Shown: piece after piece, positions 27,434 to 38,106 of the stretch | How the letters are laid out: every line of letters starts with the position of its first letter | Position numbering within the stretch: the stretch's first letter is position 1 | From: Myxococcales bacterium | GTDB lineage: Bacteria > Myxococcota_A > Polyangia > Haliangiales > Haliangiaceae | Assembly (NCBI GenBank): GCA_016794525.1 | Contig: JAEUJY010000005.1 | Coordinates: 1 to 64,000 of the forward strand | Direction of reading: 5' to 3' | Length of the DNA stretch: 64,000 bases | The notes under the pieces: generated by a model | What the model was told of the DNA's origin: nothing | Database searches by the model: none | Seen by the model: only the letters and a program-made list of their open reading frames with translations | Translations under genes and position numbers: made by a program

Positions 27434-29095
27434 GTGACCGTCGAGCGCACCGCGGCGCGCGTCCGGCCGCGCAAGCCGACGCTCGAGATGGTGCCGCCCG
27501 GGACCCGGCTGGGGCGCTACGAGCTCTTGCGGCGGTTCGCGTCGGGCGGCATGGCCGAGCTGTACCTGGCGCGGGTCGCGGGCTCGGGCGGGTTCGAGAA
27601 GATCTGCGTGGTCAAACGCATCTTGCCCCAGTACGCCAGCGACCCCGACTTCGTGCGGATGTTCCTCGACGAGGCCCGCCTGACCGCGGCGATCCGGCAC
27701 GGCAACGTCGCCCAGGTGTTCGACATGGGCGAGTGCGAGGACGGGCTGTACTTCGCGATGGAGTACGTCCACGGCGTCGACCTGCGGTTCGTGCTGCACA
27801 CGCTGGCGACCCGCGAGGAGCGCATGCCGCTCGAGCACGTGCTGACCATCGGGATCGGCGCGGCGGCCGGCCTGCACGCGGCCCACGAGCGCAAGGACCG
27901 CGAGGGGCGGCCGCTCGGGATCGTGCACCGCGACGTGACGCCGTCGAACCTGCTGCTGGCGTTCGACGGCGGCGTGAAGCTGATCGACTTCGGCATCGCC
28001 AAGGCGACGCGGCGGGTGACCGAGACGCGCACCGGCACGCTGAAGGGCAAGATCGCGTACATGTCCCCGGAGCAGTGTCAGGGCGAGCCGCTCGATGGCC
28101 GCTCGGACGTGTTCTCGCTGGGCATCGTGCTGTACGAGGCGTCGACCGGCACGCGGCTGTTCGCCAACGAGAACGAGTACGCGGCGCTGCGCCAGATCGT
28201 CGACAAGGACGCGCCGCCCCCGTCGCGGCGCCGCCCCGACTACCCGCCCGCGCTCGAGGCGATCGTCATGAAGGCGCTGGCCCGCGAGCGGACGCAGCGC
28301 TACCCGTCGGCGCTGGCGTTGCAGCTGGACCTCGAGGACTTCGCCGCGTCGGCGCAGCTGACGACGTCCAACGCGCGGCTCGGGCGCTACCTGCGCGTGC
28401 TGCTGCCAGCCCGCGCCGCCGAGTCGGTGGACGCCCTGACCGTCGGCCACGACGCGCCGCGCGCCGCGCCGCTGGCCCGCGGCACCGACGAGCAGGCCGC
28501 GCTGCCGCTGCCCGCGCCCGAGCCGACCGGCTCGCTGCAGATCTCGATCACCGACGCGCCCTCGGGCGCCACGACCTCCGAGGTCCCGCTGGTCGCGGCG
28601 CCGGCGCCGTTGGCGGTCTCGGCCGGCACGTCGGTGTCGTCGGTGTCGGCCGTGTCCGCGGTGTCGGCCGAGCTGGCCCAGCTGATGAACCAGCACCGCC
28701 GCCGCCAGCTCGGCTGGATGGTCGTCGTCGCGGCGATCATGTCGGTCGCGATCGCCGCGGTGCTGTTCTTGCTCCTGCGTCAGCCCACGCAGCTCCGGCC
28801 GGCGCCCGCGGTGCCGTCGACGGCGGCGCCGAGCCCGGCCCCGGCTCCGGTTCCGGCTCCGGCTGCGGCTCCGGCTCCGGCTGCGACTCCGGTTCCGGAT
28901 CCGACTCCGGCTCCGGCTCCAGCTCCGGATCCGGCTCCGGCTCCGACTCCGGCTCCGGCTCAAGCTCCGGCCGTCGTCGCCGCGCCGCCGGCCGCGCCCA
29001 AGCCTTCGCCGCACCGCCGCTCGTCGACCCGTCGCGCGTCGCGCGGGTCGCCGTCGTCGAGCTGGAACCCCGATTCGGCTCTGCCCCCGCGTTGA
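27434..29095 (+). CDS. Membrane-anchored Ser/Thr protein kinase, 553 aa
   Basis: A Hanks-type kinase domain (residues 20-300) with glycine-rich loop [13 protein letters not shown], catalytic Lys in CVVKRIL, catalytic loop [15 protein letters not shown] and SPEQ in place of APE. The catalytic loop has Thr where most kinases have Lys, a variant I recall as common in Myxococcota kinases. A long Ser/Ala-rich linker follows, then one membrane helix near 427-447 ([20 protein letters not shown]). The extracytoplasmic tail is made of Pro-Ala/Thr/Val/Asp dipeptides and encoded by a hexanucleotide-like repeat. A TPR-membrane protein gene follows 13 bases later and may be a partner or substrate. Confidence 0.85.
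   Translation: MTVERTAARVRPRKPTLEMVPPGTRLGRYELLRRFASGGMAELYLARVAGSGGFEKICVVKRILPQYASDPDFVRMFLDEARLTAAIRHGNVAQVFDMGECEDGLYFAMEYVHGVDLRFVLHTLATREERMPLEHVLTIGIGAAAGLHAAHERKDREGRPLGIVHRDVTPSNLLLAFDGGVKLIDFGIAKATRRVTETRTGTLKGKIAYMSPEQCQGEPLDGRSDVFSLGIVLYEASTGTRLFANENEYAALRQIVDKDAPPPSRRRPDYPPALEAIVMKALARERTQRYPSALALQLDLEDFAASAQLTTSNARLGRYLRVLLPARAAESVDALTVGHDAPRAAPLARGTDEQAALPLPAPEPTGSLQISITDAPSGATTSEVPLVAAPAPLAVSAGTSVSSVSAVSAVSAELAQLMNQHRRRQLGWMVVVAAIMSVAIAAVLFLLLRQPTQLRPAPAVPSTAAPSPAPAPVPAPAAAPAPAATPVPDPTPAPAPAPDPAPAPTPAPAQAPAVVAAPPAAPKPSPHRRSSTRRASRGSPSSSWNPDSALPPR
28838..28972. repeat. Degenerate CCGGCT hexanucleotide array in a kinase tail
   Basis: About 20 imperfect copies of a CCG-NCT-type unit encode Pro-Ala/Thr/Val/Asp dipeptides. 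They use GCT, ACT, GTT and GAT codons that the surrounding genes almost never use. A very similar array is in the second kinase (36750-36861). Confidence 0.75.
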
Positions 29096-29108
29096 TCGAG
29101 GAGGACCA

Positions 29109-29894
29109 TTGCGCACGCTTCGCCGGCTCGCCCGTGCACCGCTCGCGTTCACCGCGCTGATCGCGCTCTATCTCGCCGCGCTCGCCGCGCTCGCCGCCCC
29201 GGCCGCGGCGCAGCCCGCCGCGCCCGAGGCGCCGCCGCCGCCCGACGCGGTGGCCAACAACTGGCTGCGGCTCGGCCTCGAGCGCTACGAGCACGGCAAC
29301 CTGGTCGGCGCGATCGAGGCCTTCGAGCAGGGCTACGCGGTCGATCCGCGGCCCGAGTTCTTGTTCGCGCTGGGGCAGGCGCACCGGCGGCGGGGCGACT
29401 GCGATCGCGCCGACCGCTACTTCGGCGAGTTCCTCGCCACCAACCCGAGCGCCGGGCAGGCCGACGCGGCGCGGGTGCAGCTCACGCGCTGCGAGCCGGC
29501 CCCGCCGCCGCCCCCACCTCCGGCCCCGCCACCGGCCGTCGCGCCACCGCCGCCGCCGCCGGTCGTCGTGGCCGCCGCGCCGCGGCGCGATCGGATCGCG
29601 TGGATCGCCGGCGGCGCCGGGATCGCGCTGGCGGCCACCGGCGCGACGCTGACGTGGCTGGCCCACGATCGCGCGGCCGACGCCGACGCGGCGACGACGT
29701 ACGATCGCCACCACGCGCTGGCCGCGCGCGCGCGCAGCTTCGAGATCGGCGGCGCGATCGCGCTGTCGGCGGCGGCGGTCGCGGGCGGCGTGGTGGCGTG
29801 GCGCGTGCTGCGCGGCGGCGACGAGCGCGCGACGCCGGTGCGCGTGACGCTGGCGTCGCACGGCTACGGGCTCGCGGTGCGGGGGGCGTTCTGA
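29109..29894 (+). CDS. TPR-containing exported/membrane protein, 261 aa
   Basis: The N-terminal hydrophobic segment (residues 13-33) ends in AAPAAAQPA and looks like a signal peptide or anchor. One to two TPR-like repeats follow ([36 protein letters not shown]), then a poly-Pro linker and two further hydrophobic segments near 160-180 and 215-235. Start TTG 29109 is preceded by AGGAGG at 29099-29104. The gene lies 13 bases after the kinase and overlaps the RCC1 lipoprotein by one base, so the three form one operon. Function unknown. Confidence 0.65.
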   Translation: MRTLRRLARAPLAFTALIALYLAALAALAAPAAAQPAAPEAPPPPDAVANNWLRLGLERYEHGNLVGAIEAFEQGYAVDPRPEFLFALGQAHRRRGDCDRADRYFGEFLATNPSAGQADAARVQLTRCEPAPPPPPPPAPPPAVAPPPPPPVVVAAAPRRDRIAWIAGGAGIALAATGATLTWLAHDRAADADAATTYDRHHALAARARSFEIGGAIALSAAAVAGGVVAWRVLRGGDERATPVRVTLASHGYGLAVRGAF

Positions 29895-31180
29895 TGCGGG
29901 CGCGTGACGCCAGCCTGGTGGCGCTGGCCGCGGTCCTCGCGCTCGGCGCGTGCGTCAAGACCTCGCCGTTCGTGTGCGCGACCGACGAGCAGTGCGGCGA
30001 CGGTCGCTGCGAGGCCGACGGCGCGTGCAGCTTCGCCGACCCGACCTGCCACGGCGCGTGGCGCTACGGCGACGACGGCGACCCCGCGGTGGCCGGGCGC
30101 TGCGTCGGCGACGTCTCGGGGCCGATCAGCGCGCTGGCCGCCGGCAGCGATCACGCGTGCGCGCGCGCCGACGACGGGCGGCTGTGGTGCTGGGGCGACA
30201 ACCCGCGGGGCGGGCTGGCCCGCGACGACGTGGCCCGCACCGCGCTGCCGACGGCGGTGCCCGACCTGGCGGGCGTGACCGACCTCGACGGCGGCGAGTA
30301 CACGACCTGCGCGATCGCCGGCGGCGCGGTGACCTGCTGGGGCCAGGGCGACTCGGGCGAGCTCGGCGACGGTGAGGCGGCCGATCGCGCGCACCCGCGC
30401 TCGGTCGGCGACCTGGCCGGGATGGTCGAGATCGAGCTGGGCGAGCACCACGCGTGCGCGCGCGACGGCAGCGGCGTGGTGTGGTGCTGGGGCAGCAACG
30501 GCGATCGCGAGACCGGCGCCCCGGGCGCGCCGACGGTGGTGCGCCCGCGGCTGGTCGACGGCATCCCCGCCGCCGAGACGCTCGCGGCCGGCGGCCAGGT
30601 GGCGTGCATCACCGCGGCCGGCCACGCCTGGTGCTGGGGCAAGAACGTCAACGGCCAGCTCGGCGTCGGCGATCTCGACGAGCGCCAGCGCCCGGTCGAG
30701 GTGGTCGGCTTCGCGGGTGCGTCCGCGGTGGTGCCGGGCGGCGAGCACACCTGCGCGATCCTGGCCGGTGGGCGCGTGGCGTGCGCGGGCGCCAACAGCC
30801 GCGGCCAGCTCGGCGACGGCACCACGACCCGCCGCCCGGCGCCGGTCGAGGTGGTCGGGCTGACCGACGTGGTCGAGGTGGTCGCGCTCGACTGGTCGAC
30901 CTGCGCGCGCGACGGCGCCGGCGTGGTGCGTTGCTGGGGCGCCGGCGATCGCGGTCAGCTCGGCGTCGGCGAGGTCGACGCCACGGCGCCCGGCGCGCCG
31001 GTGCCGCTGCCCGGGCCGGCGATCGCGCTGACCGCCGGCGAGACCCACGCGTGCGCGCTGACCGCCGACGGCTGCGCGTGGTGCTGGGGCGACGATCGCA
31101 AGGGCCAGCTGGGCGACGGGCGGATCGCGACGACCGACGCGGTGGGCGGCGTGCGGCCGGTGCTGCTGTCCTGTCGCTGA
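29894..31180 (+). CDS. RCC1-repeat lipoprotein, 428 aa
   Basis: The lipoprotein signal [20 protein letters not shown] is followed by a short Cys-rich region and then about seven RCC1-type repeats forming a predicted beta-propeller. Repeat cores include [48 protein letters not shown] and [13 protein letters not shown]. The conserved His/Thr-x-Cys-A-x and W-C-W-G elements recur in each blade. Such proteins are common on myxobacterial cell surfaces and presumably mediate protein contacts; no enzyme activity is implied. ATG 29894 overlaps the upstream TGA (TGATG). Confidence 0.8.
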   Translation: MRARDASLVALAAVLALGACVKTSPFVCATDEQCGDGRCEADGACSFADPTCHGAWRYGDDGDPAVAGRCVGDVSGPISALAAGSDHACARADDGRLWCWGDNPRGGLARDDVARTALPTAVPDLAGVTDLDGGEYTTCAIAGGAVTCWGQGDSGELGDGEAADRAHPRSVGDLAGMVEIELGEHHACARDGSGVVWCWGSNGDRETGAPGAPTVVRPRLVDGIPAAETLAAGGQVACITAAGHAWCWGKNVNGQLGVGDLDERQRPVEVVGFAGASAVVPGGEHTCAILAGGRVACAGANSRGQLGDGTTTRRPAPVEVVGLTDVVEVVALDWSTCARDGAGVVRCWGAGDRGQLGVGEVDATAPGAPVPLPGPAIALTAGETHACALTADGCAWCWGDDRKGQLGDGRIATTDAVGGVRPVLLSCR

Positions 31181-31184
31181 GGCG

Positions 31185-31241
31185 GCTACTCCCCGAGACG
31201 CTACTCGCCGAGACGCTACTCGCCGAGACGCTACTCGCCGA
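31185..31241. repeat. 15-base tandem repeat over a gene terminus
   Basis: The unit GCTACTCGCCGAGAC occurs at 31185-31199 (one mismatch), 31200-31214 and 31215-31229, with 12 of 15 bases at 31230-31241. The last copy contains the stop codon and final codons (Leu-Gly-Glu-stop) of the minus-strand gene at 31231-32172. Downstream of that stop, each extra copy repeats the same Leu-Gly-Glu-stop in frame. Confidence 0.8.
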
Positions 31242-32172
31242 GGAAGGCGCAGGCCGCGTCGGAGGTGGCCAGCCCGCCGAGATCGGCGGAGGCCGGGCCG
31301 CAGACGTGGGCGCCCTGGCACCACGGCCCGTCGGTCGGGCACACCGCCTGGCAGCGCGCGGTGCCGGCGGTGCCGACGCAGCGCAGGCCCGGATCGCAGT
31401 CGGCGTCGCAGCCGCAGGTGTGGCGCGAGCCGCTGCTGAGCACGAAGGTCGGCGTGCACGCGCCCGCCTGGCACGCGAAGCCCGCGGGGCAGGCCTTCGT
31501 CGGGCCGCACTCGGGCGGCTCGGGCTGGCAGGCGTCCAGCAGGCCGTCGGGGATCGACTGACAGCTGCCGTGGCCGCCGCAGTCGCGGTCGACCTCGCAC
31601 GGCACGGCGCACGCGCGGAACGGCCCGCCGAGCCCGGCGCCGGCGAGGCAGCGCTCGCCGGCGGCCTGGTCGCAGTCGCAGTCCTGCACGCACTCACCGG
31701 CGGCGCTGCACGGCCGCAGCGACGCGGGCCCGACGGTGACGGTCAGCGACGCGGCGCCGGGCGCGGCGATCGTCCAGGTGCCCGCGGCGAGGCGGAGCGC
31801 GACCACCCGCCGCGCGGCCAGCGGGCCGCCGCCGGGGCCGCCCTGGAGCGCGAACACCCGCGGCGTGATCGTCGCGGTGGTGCCGGCGATCGCCACGTCG
31901 GGCATCGCCGGCTCGTCGAACGCACCGCCGGCGACGTCGACCTGGACCCGCAGCGTGCGGCCGGCGATCGGGCTGGGATCGTCGCGCAGCGCCAGCGCGG
32001 TGGCCTGGCGCGTCTCGAGCGCCCACGGCTGGCACGCCACCGGCGCGTCGCAGCCGAGGCAGCCGTCGGCGCTGTCGGGCGGCGGCCCGTCGCGCCCGGC
32101 GTCGGGCACCTGCTCGTCCGGACCACCGCTACAGGCGACGACACCCGCGAACGCGACGACGAGCCAGCGCAT
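31231..32172 (-). CDS. Cys-rich lipoprotein, 313 aa
   Basis: MRWLVVAFAGVVAC is a short lipoprotein signal. An Asp/Pro-rich spacer and a beta-rich domain (residues 45-145) follow. The C-terminal half has many cysteines (for example CVQDCDCDQAAGERC, CEVDRDCGGHGSC, CGCDADCDPGLRC) in the pattern of disulfide-rich myxobacterial surface proteins. The start is ATG 32172, and the open frame upstream lacks a signal. The stop codon lies in a 15-base tandem repeat shared with the intergenic space toward the RCC1 gene. Function unknown. Confidence 0.65.
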   Translation of the reverse strand: MRWLVVAFAGVVACSGGPDEQVPDAGRDGPPPDSADGCLGCDAPVACQPWALETRQATALALRDDPSPIAGRTLRVQVDVAGGAFDEPAMPDVAIAGTTATITPRVFALQGGPGGGPLAARRVVALRLAAGTWTIAAPGAASLTVTVGPASLRPCSAAGECVQDCDCDQAAGERCLAGAGLGGPFRACAVPCEVDRDCGGHGSCQSIPDGLLDACQPEPPECGPTKACPAGFACQAGACTPTFVLSSGSRHTCGCDADCDPGLRCVGTAGTARCQAVCPTDGPWCQGAHVCGPASADLGGLATSDAACAFLGE

Positions 32173-32258
32173 GGGAACACGGTAGCCCCGCGGCGCGGCG
32201 GCCGCGAGCCCCGTGGCCGGGGTCACGGTGGGCGCGCGAACGGCGGTATCCTCGCGCG

Positions 32259-32642
32259 GTGTCGTGTCCGTTCTGCTCGCCCGACCCGGCGCGCGTCGCG
32301 CTGGCGCCGGACCTGGCGTGGGTGCTCGACGATCGCTACCCCGTGACGCCGGGCCACCTGCTGGTGGTGCCGCGCCGCCACTGCGCCGGGTGGAGCGACG
32401 CGACCGTCGACGAGCGCGCGGCGCTGCTGGCCGGCGTCGAGGCGGCCCGGGCGCTGGCGGTGGCGCGCGATCCGACGATCGTGGGCTGGAACGTCGGGTG
32501 GAACGACGGCCCGGCGGCGGGGCAGACCGTGATGCACCTGCACGTCCACGTGATCCCGCGCCGGGCCGGCGACGTCGACGATCCGCGCGGCGGCGTGCGC
32601 TGGGTGATCCCGGCCAAGGCCCGCTACTGGGACGAGCCGTGA
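32259..32642 (+). CDS. HIT-family nucleotide hydrolase, 127 aa
   Basis: A small histidine-triad protein with the active-site motif HLHVHVIPR near residue 95 and the preceding NDGPAAGQTVMH. The N-terminus CPFCSPDP and PGHLLVVPRRH near 32 are typical of HIT hydrolases acting on nucleoside phosphoramidates or dinucleoside polyphosphates. The length matches the family. GTG 32259 is used. The stop overlaps the following HNH gene in GTGA, so both are made from one message. Confidence 0.82.
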   Translation: MSCPFCSPDPARVALAPDLAWVLDDRYPVTPGHLLVVPRRHCAGWSDATVDERAALLAGVEAARALAVARDPTIVGWNVGWNDGPAAGQTVMHLHVHVIPRRAGDVDDPRGGVRWVIPAKARYWDEP

Positions 32643-33736
32643 CCGCGGCGCCACCGCCGCCGCCGCCGCCGGACGACGCGATCGCGTTCGCCGAGCAGGT
32701 CCTGACGCTGCTGCGGCAGGGCGCGTTCACGTCGACGTACAAGTACGCCGTGCTGCTCGGGCTGATCGAGCTGGCGATCGAGGGCGTGTCGGCCAGCGGC
32801 GCGCCGCCGACGATGGTGACGACGCACCAGCTGGCCGAGGTGGTGGTGCGGCTGTACTGGCCGCAGGTGGCCCCGTTCGCCGACGCCGCGGGCGGCGTGC
32901 TGCGCCAGAACACCCGCGGCCAGGCCGAGATCGTGACGCTGGTGGCCGCGGCGCGCGCCGAGCTCGGCGGGGTGACGATCGCGCGCGCGGCCCGCGAGGC
33001 GCCGGCGCGGTACGCGCGGCTGGTGCGCGACGTCGAGTGGAAGCTGGTGCAGATGCCGCTGCCGCGGCTGCAGACGTTCGGGCGCCACGAGGCGCGGTTC
33101 ATCTACGACATCGCGTGGACCGCCGACATCACGCGGGCGGAGTTCGAGCGCGGCGATCGGTTCGCCAACGCGATCGATCTGCGCCCCGGCGTCGGCGCGC
33201 ACCTGGTGCGGCTCGATGGCCTCTTGCGGCCGCTGCTGCACCGCGAGTGGGCGCTGCAGGTGGCGGCGATCAACCGCCTGCCGGTGGCGACCCTCGACGC
33301 GCACCTGTTTGGCGTCGACCGCGTCGCGCTGCGGCCGGTGCTGGCCGGGCTGCGCGCGCTGCAGGACGATCGCTGCTTCTACTGCGACCAGCGGCTGCGC
33401 GCGCCCGAGGTCGATCACTTCTTGCCGTGGGCGCGGGTCGCGCTCGACGCGATCGAGAACCTGGTGGTCGCCGATCCGCGGTGCAACGGCAGCAAGCGCG
33501 ATCACCTGGCGGCGCCGCCGCACCTCGATCGCTGGCGGCAGCGGCTGCGGCGCGATCGCGCGGCGCTGGTCGAGGTCGCCGACGCCGCGCGCTGGGAGTC
33601 GAGCCCGGCGCGCGCGCTGGGCGTCGCCCGCGGGCTGTACCTGGGCGTGCGCGACGGCGCGCGGGTGTGGTCGGCCGAGGCCGGCCTGATCGAGGTGGCC
33701 GACGCCGGCGCGCTGCGGGCGCTACTGGCGGCGTGA
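32639..33736 (+). CDS. HNH endonuclease domain protein, 365 aa
   Basis: The HNH site lies near residues 242-285: CFYCDQRL, then VDHFLPWARVALD, then IENLVVADPRCNGSKRDHL, giving the metal-binding Cys pair, the D-H, the Asn and the final His expected. The first 200 residues are helical, containing FTSTYKYAVLLGLIELAIE. The same arrangement is known in stand-alone HNH proteins of bacteria. It is coupled to the HIT gene by GTGA and converges with the next gene with a 15-base overlap. A defence or DNA-repair role is possible but not shown. Confidence 0.75.
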   Translation: MTAAPPPPPPPDDAIAFAEQVLTLLRQGAFTSTYKYAVLLGLIELAIEGVSASGAPPTMVTTHQLAEVVVRLYWPQVAPFADAAGGVLRQNTRGQAEIVTLVAAARAELGGVTIARAAREAPARYARLVRDVEWKLVQMPLPRLQTFGRHEARFIYDIAWTADITRAEFERGDRFANAIDLRPGVGAHLVRLDGLLRPLLHREWALQVAAINRLPVATLDAHLFGVDRVALRPVLAGLRALQDDRCFYCDQRLRAPEVDHFLPWARVALDAIENLVVADPRCNGSKRDHLAAPPHLDRWRQRLRRDRAALVEVADAARWESSPARALGVARGLYLGVRDGARVWSAEAGLIEVADAGALRALLAA

Positions 33737-34420
33737 CCGCCGCGGCGCGCGCGGTGGCGCCGGGGCGGGGCGGGCGCCGACGAAGATCACGTGGCGGGCG
33801 CCGCCGTGGGCGCCGCGGGCCGGCACGCCGTGGGTGCTGACCGCGAAGCCGGCCAGCGCCAGCCGCCGCTCGAAGGCCGGGGCGGGCGCCGCCGACCACA
33901 CCGCGAGCCGACCGCCGGGGCGCAGCGCCGCGAACGCGCGGGCCAGGCCGCGCGGGCCGTACAGGCTGGCGTTGCCGGGGCGGGTCAGCGCGTGGGGGCT
34001 GTTGTCGACGTCGAGCAGGATCGCGTCGAACCCGCCGGGCGTCATCGCCGCGCCGACGTCGCCGATCGCGACGCGCACCCGCGGATCGGCCAGCGCCGCC
34101 GCCGCCTCGGGGCCGACGACGGTGCGGTTCCACTCGACCAGCACGTCCGAGATCTCGGCGACCACCACCGCGGCGCGCGGTCCCAGCGTCGCCAGCGCGG
34201 CGGCCAGCGTGTAGCCCAGGCCGAGCCCGCCGATCAGCACCCGGCCGTCACCGACGCCGGCGCAGCCGATCGTCGCCAGCGCCTGCTCGGAGCCGACGCT
34301 GCGGTTGGACATCAGCTCCTGGCCGTCGACGCGGATCACCAGATCGCGGTCGCGGCGGTGCAGCGACAGCTCGCCGCTGCCGGGCGGGCGCACCCGGGCC
34401 AGCTCGATCCACGGCTTCAT
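33722..34420 (-). CDS. Spermidine synthase-like methyltransferase-fold protein, 232 aa
   Basis: A Rossmann-fold protein of the polyamine-synthase/AdoMet type. The nucleotide loop LIGGLGLGYTLAAAL is near residue 62, the acidic second strand VVVAEISDVLVEWN near 85, and DAILLDVDNSPHALT near 130. The conserved gate-keeping residues of true spermidine synthases were not recognised, so the substrate is open. ATG 34420 overlaps the stop of the Gly-rich lipoprotein upstream by four bases, suggesting one minus-strand operon. The C-terminus is Pro/Arg-rich. Confidence 0.7.
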   Translation of the reverse strand: MKPWIELARVRPPGSGELSLHRRDRDLVIRVDGQELMSNRSVGSEQALATIGCAGVGDGRVLIGGLGLGYTLAAALATLGPRAAVVVAEISDVLVEWNRTVVGPEAAAALADPRVRVAIGDVGAAMTPGGFDAILLDVDNSPHALTRPGNASLYGPRGLARAFAALRPGGRLAVWSAAPAPAFERRLALAGFAVSTHGVPARGAHGGARHVIFVGARPAPAPPRAPRRSRRQ

Positions 34421-35562
34421 GGGACGACGGTCGGTGCCGGCGAGATCCGCGTGCCGGTGATCGCGCCGCGGACCCAGACCACGCCCACCGCGCCGCCGCC
34501 ACCGCCGCCGCCGCCGCCGCCGTTCGGCGGCCGGCCGGGCTGCGCGGCGTCGTTGCGCGCGCCGCCGTCGCCGCCGGGGCCGCCGTGGGTGCCGCCCTCG
34601 TTGGCGCCGCCCGCGGCCGGCTGATCGAAGCTGGTGGTGGTGCCGTCGGCGCCGGGGAAGCCGTCGCAGCAGTCGCCGCCGCCGCCGCCGCCGCCGCCGT
34701 TGGCCGCGATCGTCCCGGCGATGGTGATCGTCGGCGCCTCGAGCACCACCAGGCCCCCCGAGCCTCCCCCGCCGCCACCGCCGCGGTTGCCGTCGGGGGC
34801 GTTGGCCGCGGCGCCGCCGGCGCCCGACGCGAACACCGCGCCGCCGGCGCGCACCTCGATCGTGGCGCCGGCGATCAGCGCGATCGCGCCGCCCGACGCG
34901 CCGCCGGCGCCGCCCGAGGCCGCGGTCGACCCGGCGCCGCCCGCGCCGCCGCCGCAGCCGCCGCGGATGGCCGCGACCGCCGGCCCGACGCCCGGCGTGC
35001 CGCCGGCCGCGCCGTTGGCGCCGTTGCCGCCCATGCCGCCGGTGCCACCGAAGCTGCCGCCGGCGCCGCCGCCGGCGCCGTTGGTGGTCGGCGCGCCATC
35101 GGCGCCGGGGCTGCACGGCGTCGCGCTGGCGCCGGCGCCGGTGTCGCCGGCCCGCGCGCTCGACGCGTCGAGCGTGCCGGTCACGGTGAGCGCGCCTGTC
35201 GCGAGCAGCACCAGCGGGCGGGCGCCGGTCGCGACCGTGGTCGCCACCGTCACCGTCGTGCCCGCGATCACGCACAGCGTCGGCGCGCCCGGCTGCGTGA
35301 TCGCGACGCAGCGGGTGTCGGCGTCGGTGTCGATCGTGCCGGCCACGCTCACCGGCGCGGTCGGCAGCGTGGGCAGGCAGATCGGGCTCAACGTGCCGAA
35401 GCACGCGCGGGCGTCGGGCGGCAGCGCGGCGTCGGTGGGGGCGCCGTCGTCGCCGGTGCCGCCGTCGACCGCGCCGTCGCGGGTGACGAAGTCGTCGATG
35501 CCGAGCAGCGCCCCGCAACCGGACGCGGCGGCGAGGACGACGGCGAGCCACGGTTGCCGCAC
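34417..35562 (-). CDS. Gly-rich lipoprotein, about 381 aa
   Basis: From GTG 35562 the N-terminus reads VRQPWLAVVLAAASGCGALL, a lipoprotein signal with Cys16. An Asp-rich linker leads to a beta-rich part (residues 50-135). More than 200 residues of Gly/Ala-rich sequence follow with long poly-Gly tracts and short strands such as IEVRAGGAVFASGAG. This is a repetitive, probably right-handed beta or flexible surface protein. An alternative GTG at 35592 adds ten residues. The family is common in Myxococcota and has no known function. The DNA is low complexity and may be prone to length changes. Confidence 0.6.
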   Translation of the reverse strand: MRQPWLAVVLAAASGCGALLGIDDFVTRDGAVDGGTGDDGAPTDAALPPDARACFGTLSPICLPTLPTAPVSVAGTIDTDADTRCVAITQPGAPTLCVIAGTTVTVATTVATGARPLVLLATGALTVTGTLDASSARAGDTGAGASATPCSPGADGAPTTNGAGGGAGGSFGGTGGMGGNGANGAAGGTPGVGPAVAAIRGGCGGGAGGAGSTAASGGAGGASGGAIALIAGATIEVRAGGAVFASGAGGAAANAPDGNRGGGGGGGSGGLVVLEAPTITIAGTIAANGGGGGGGGDCCDGFPGADGTTTSFDQPAAGGANEGGTHGGPGGDGGARNDAAQPGRPPNGGGGGGGGGGAVGVVWVRGAITGTRISPAPTVVP

Positions 35563-35660
35563 GTCGCGAAGGTACCACCGCGGCGCGGCCACCGTCGCGG
35601 CCGAACGGCGGGCTCGGCGCGGCGGTTGAGCCGGGGCCGGCTTCGGCTTACGATCCTCCC

Positions 35661-36993
<1,333 letters not shown>

Positions 36994-37010
<17 letters not shown>

Positions 37011-37977
37011 TCGCGGGCGTCGCGCCGTCGCGCGGGCGGTCCTGCTGGTGGCGCTGTCCGCTGCGGCGGCGATCGCCAGCCCGGCCGACGACGCGTTCAA
37101 GGAGGGGCGGGCGCTGGCCAAGGCCGGCAAGCACGCCGAGGCGTGCGCGGCGTTCGAGACCAGCCAGCGGCTCGATCCGTCGTTCGGCACGCAGTTCAAC
37201 ATCGCGCAGTGCGACGAGAAGATCGGCAAGCTCGCGACCGCGCTGCGGCTGTACCGCGAGCTGGCCGCGCGCGACACCAACGCCGATCGCCGCGCCGCCG
37301 CCGCCGACCTCGGCGCCAAGCTGGCGCCGCGCGTCCCTCGTGTGCAGGTGCAGGTGACGCCGACGCCGGCCGAGCTGACCGTGACGATCGACGGCGTCGC
37401 GCCGACCTGCGAGCCGGCGCCGTGCACCGCGACGCCGACCACGCTGGTCGACCTCGGCAGCTACGAGGTCGTCGCCCGCGCGCCCGGGTACCGCGAGGCG
37501 CGCGCGACCGCGACGGTGACCGACGAGAGCCGCGTGGTGGTGGTGGCGCTCCAGCTGGTCGCCGACGCCGCGACCCCGCCGCCGCCGCCGATCGACGTCG
37601 GGCCCGTCGCTGCGCCCCGCGCGACCGCGCACAGCCGGCGACGCACGTACGCCGTGGTCGCGCTGGCCGCCGGTGGCGCGGCGCTGGTCGGCGGCGCGGT
37701 CGCCGGCCTGCGGGCCCGGCGCGTCTGGAACGACGCCACCGCGGTGTGCGGTGGCTCGACGTCGTGCCCCAGCGACGCCGACACCGCGCGTGCCAACCAG
37801 CTCGCCGACGACGCCCGCCTGCGGGCCAACATCTCGACGGCCCTGGTGATCGCCGGCGGCGTCGCGGTCGCGGGTGGCGTCGCCTTGTGGCTGACCGCGC
37901 CGCGCGAACGCGGCGTGGCGGTCGCGGCCCACGCCAGCGGCGATGGCGGCGGCGTCACGCTCAGCGGCCGGTTCTGA
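36994..37977 (+). CDS. TPR/PEGA-type membrane protein, 327 aa
   Basis: An N-terminal hydrophobic stretch (residues 12-28) is followed by TPR-like helices (FKEGRALAKAGKHAEACAAF, FNIAQCDEKIGKLATALRLY). A PEGA-like beta domain follows (LTVTIDGVAP, LGSYEVVARAPGYREARA), and then two hydrophobic segments near 217-235 and 283-304. GTG 36994 is preceded by GAGG and overlaps the kinase end by 17 bases. The architecture resembles the gene after the first kinase (29109-29894), so kinase plus TPR partner is a repeated module. Function unknown. Confidence 0.68.
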
Positions 37978-38040
37978 CCGCCACGCCGCCGCGCCGATCC
38001 GGACGCCGATGTCGCGGATCGGCGCCAGCCGCGCAACGCG

Positions 38041-38057
38041 CGCGGGCCAAGCCCGCG
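38041..38057 (+). terminator. Short perfect hairpin between genes
   Basis: CGCGGGC and GCCCGCG pair around a CAA loop, 63 bases after the TPR/PEGA stop. There is no T tract, so termination is uncertain. Confidence 0.35.
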
Positions 38058-38106
38058 ATCGGCCGTCGGTCCGATCACTGGCCCGGCGGTTGCTGAACCG
38101 CGGCGC

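Noticed and set aside
26600-29152. 850-residue minus-strand open frame rich in Ser-Arg repeats
   Set aside because: It is the antisense of the kinase gene and its hexanucleotide array. The plus frame has kinase motifs and proper coding bias.
31185-31241. CRISPR array
   Set aside because: The copies are contiguous 15-base units with no spacers between them.
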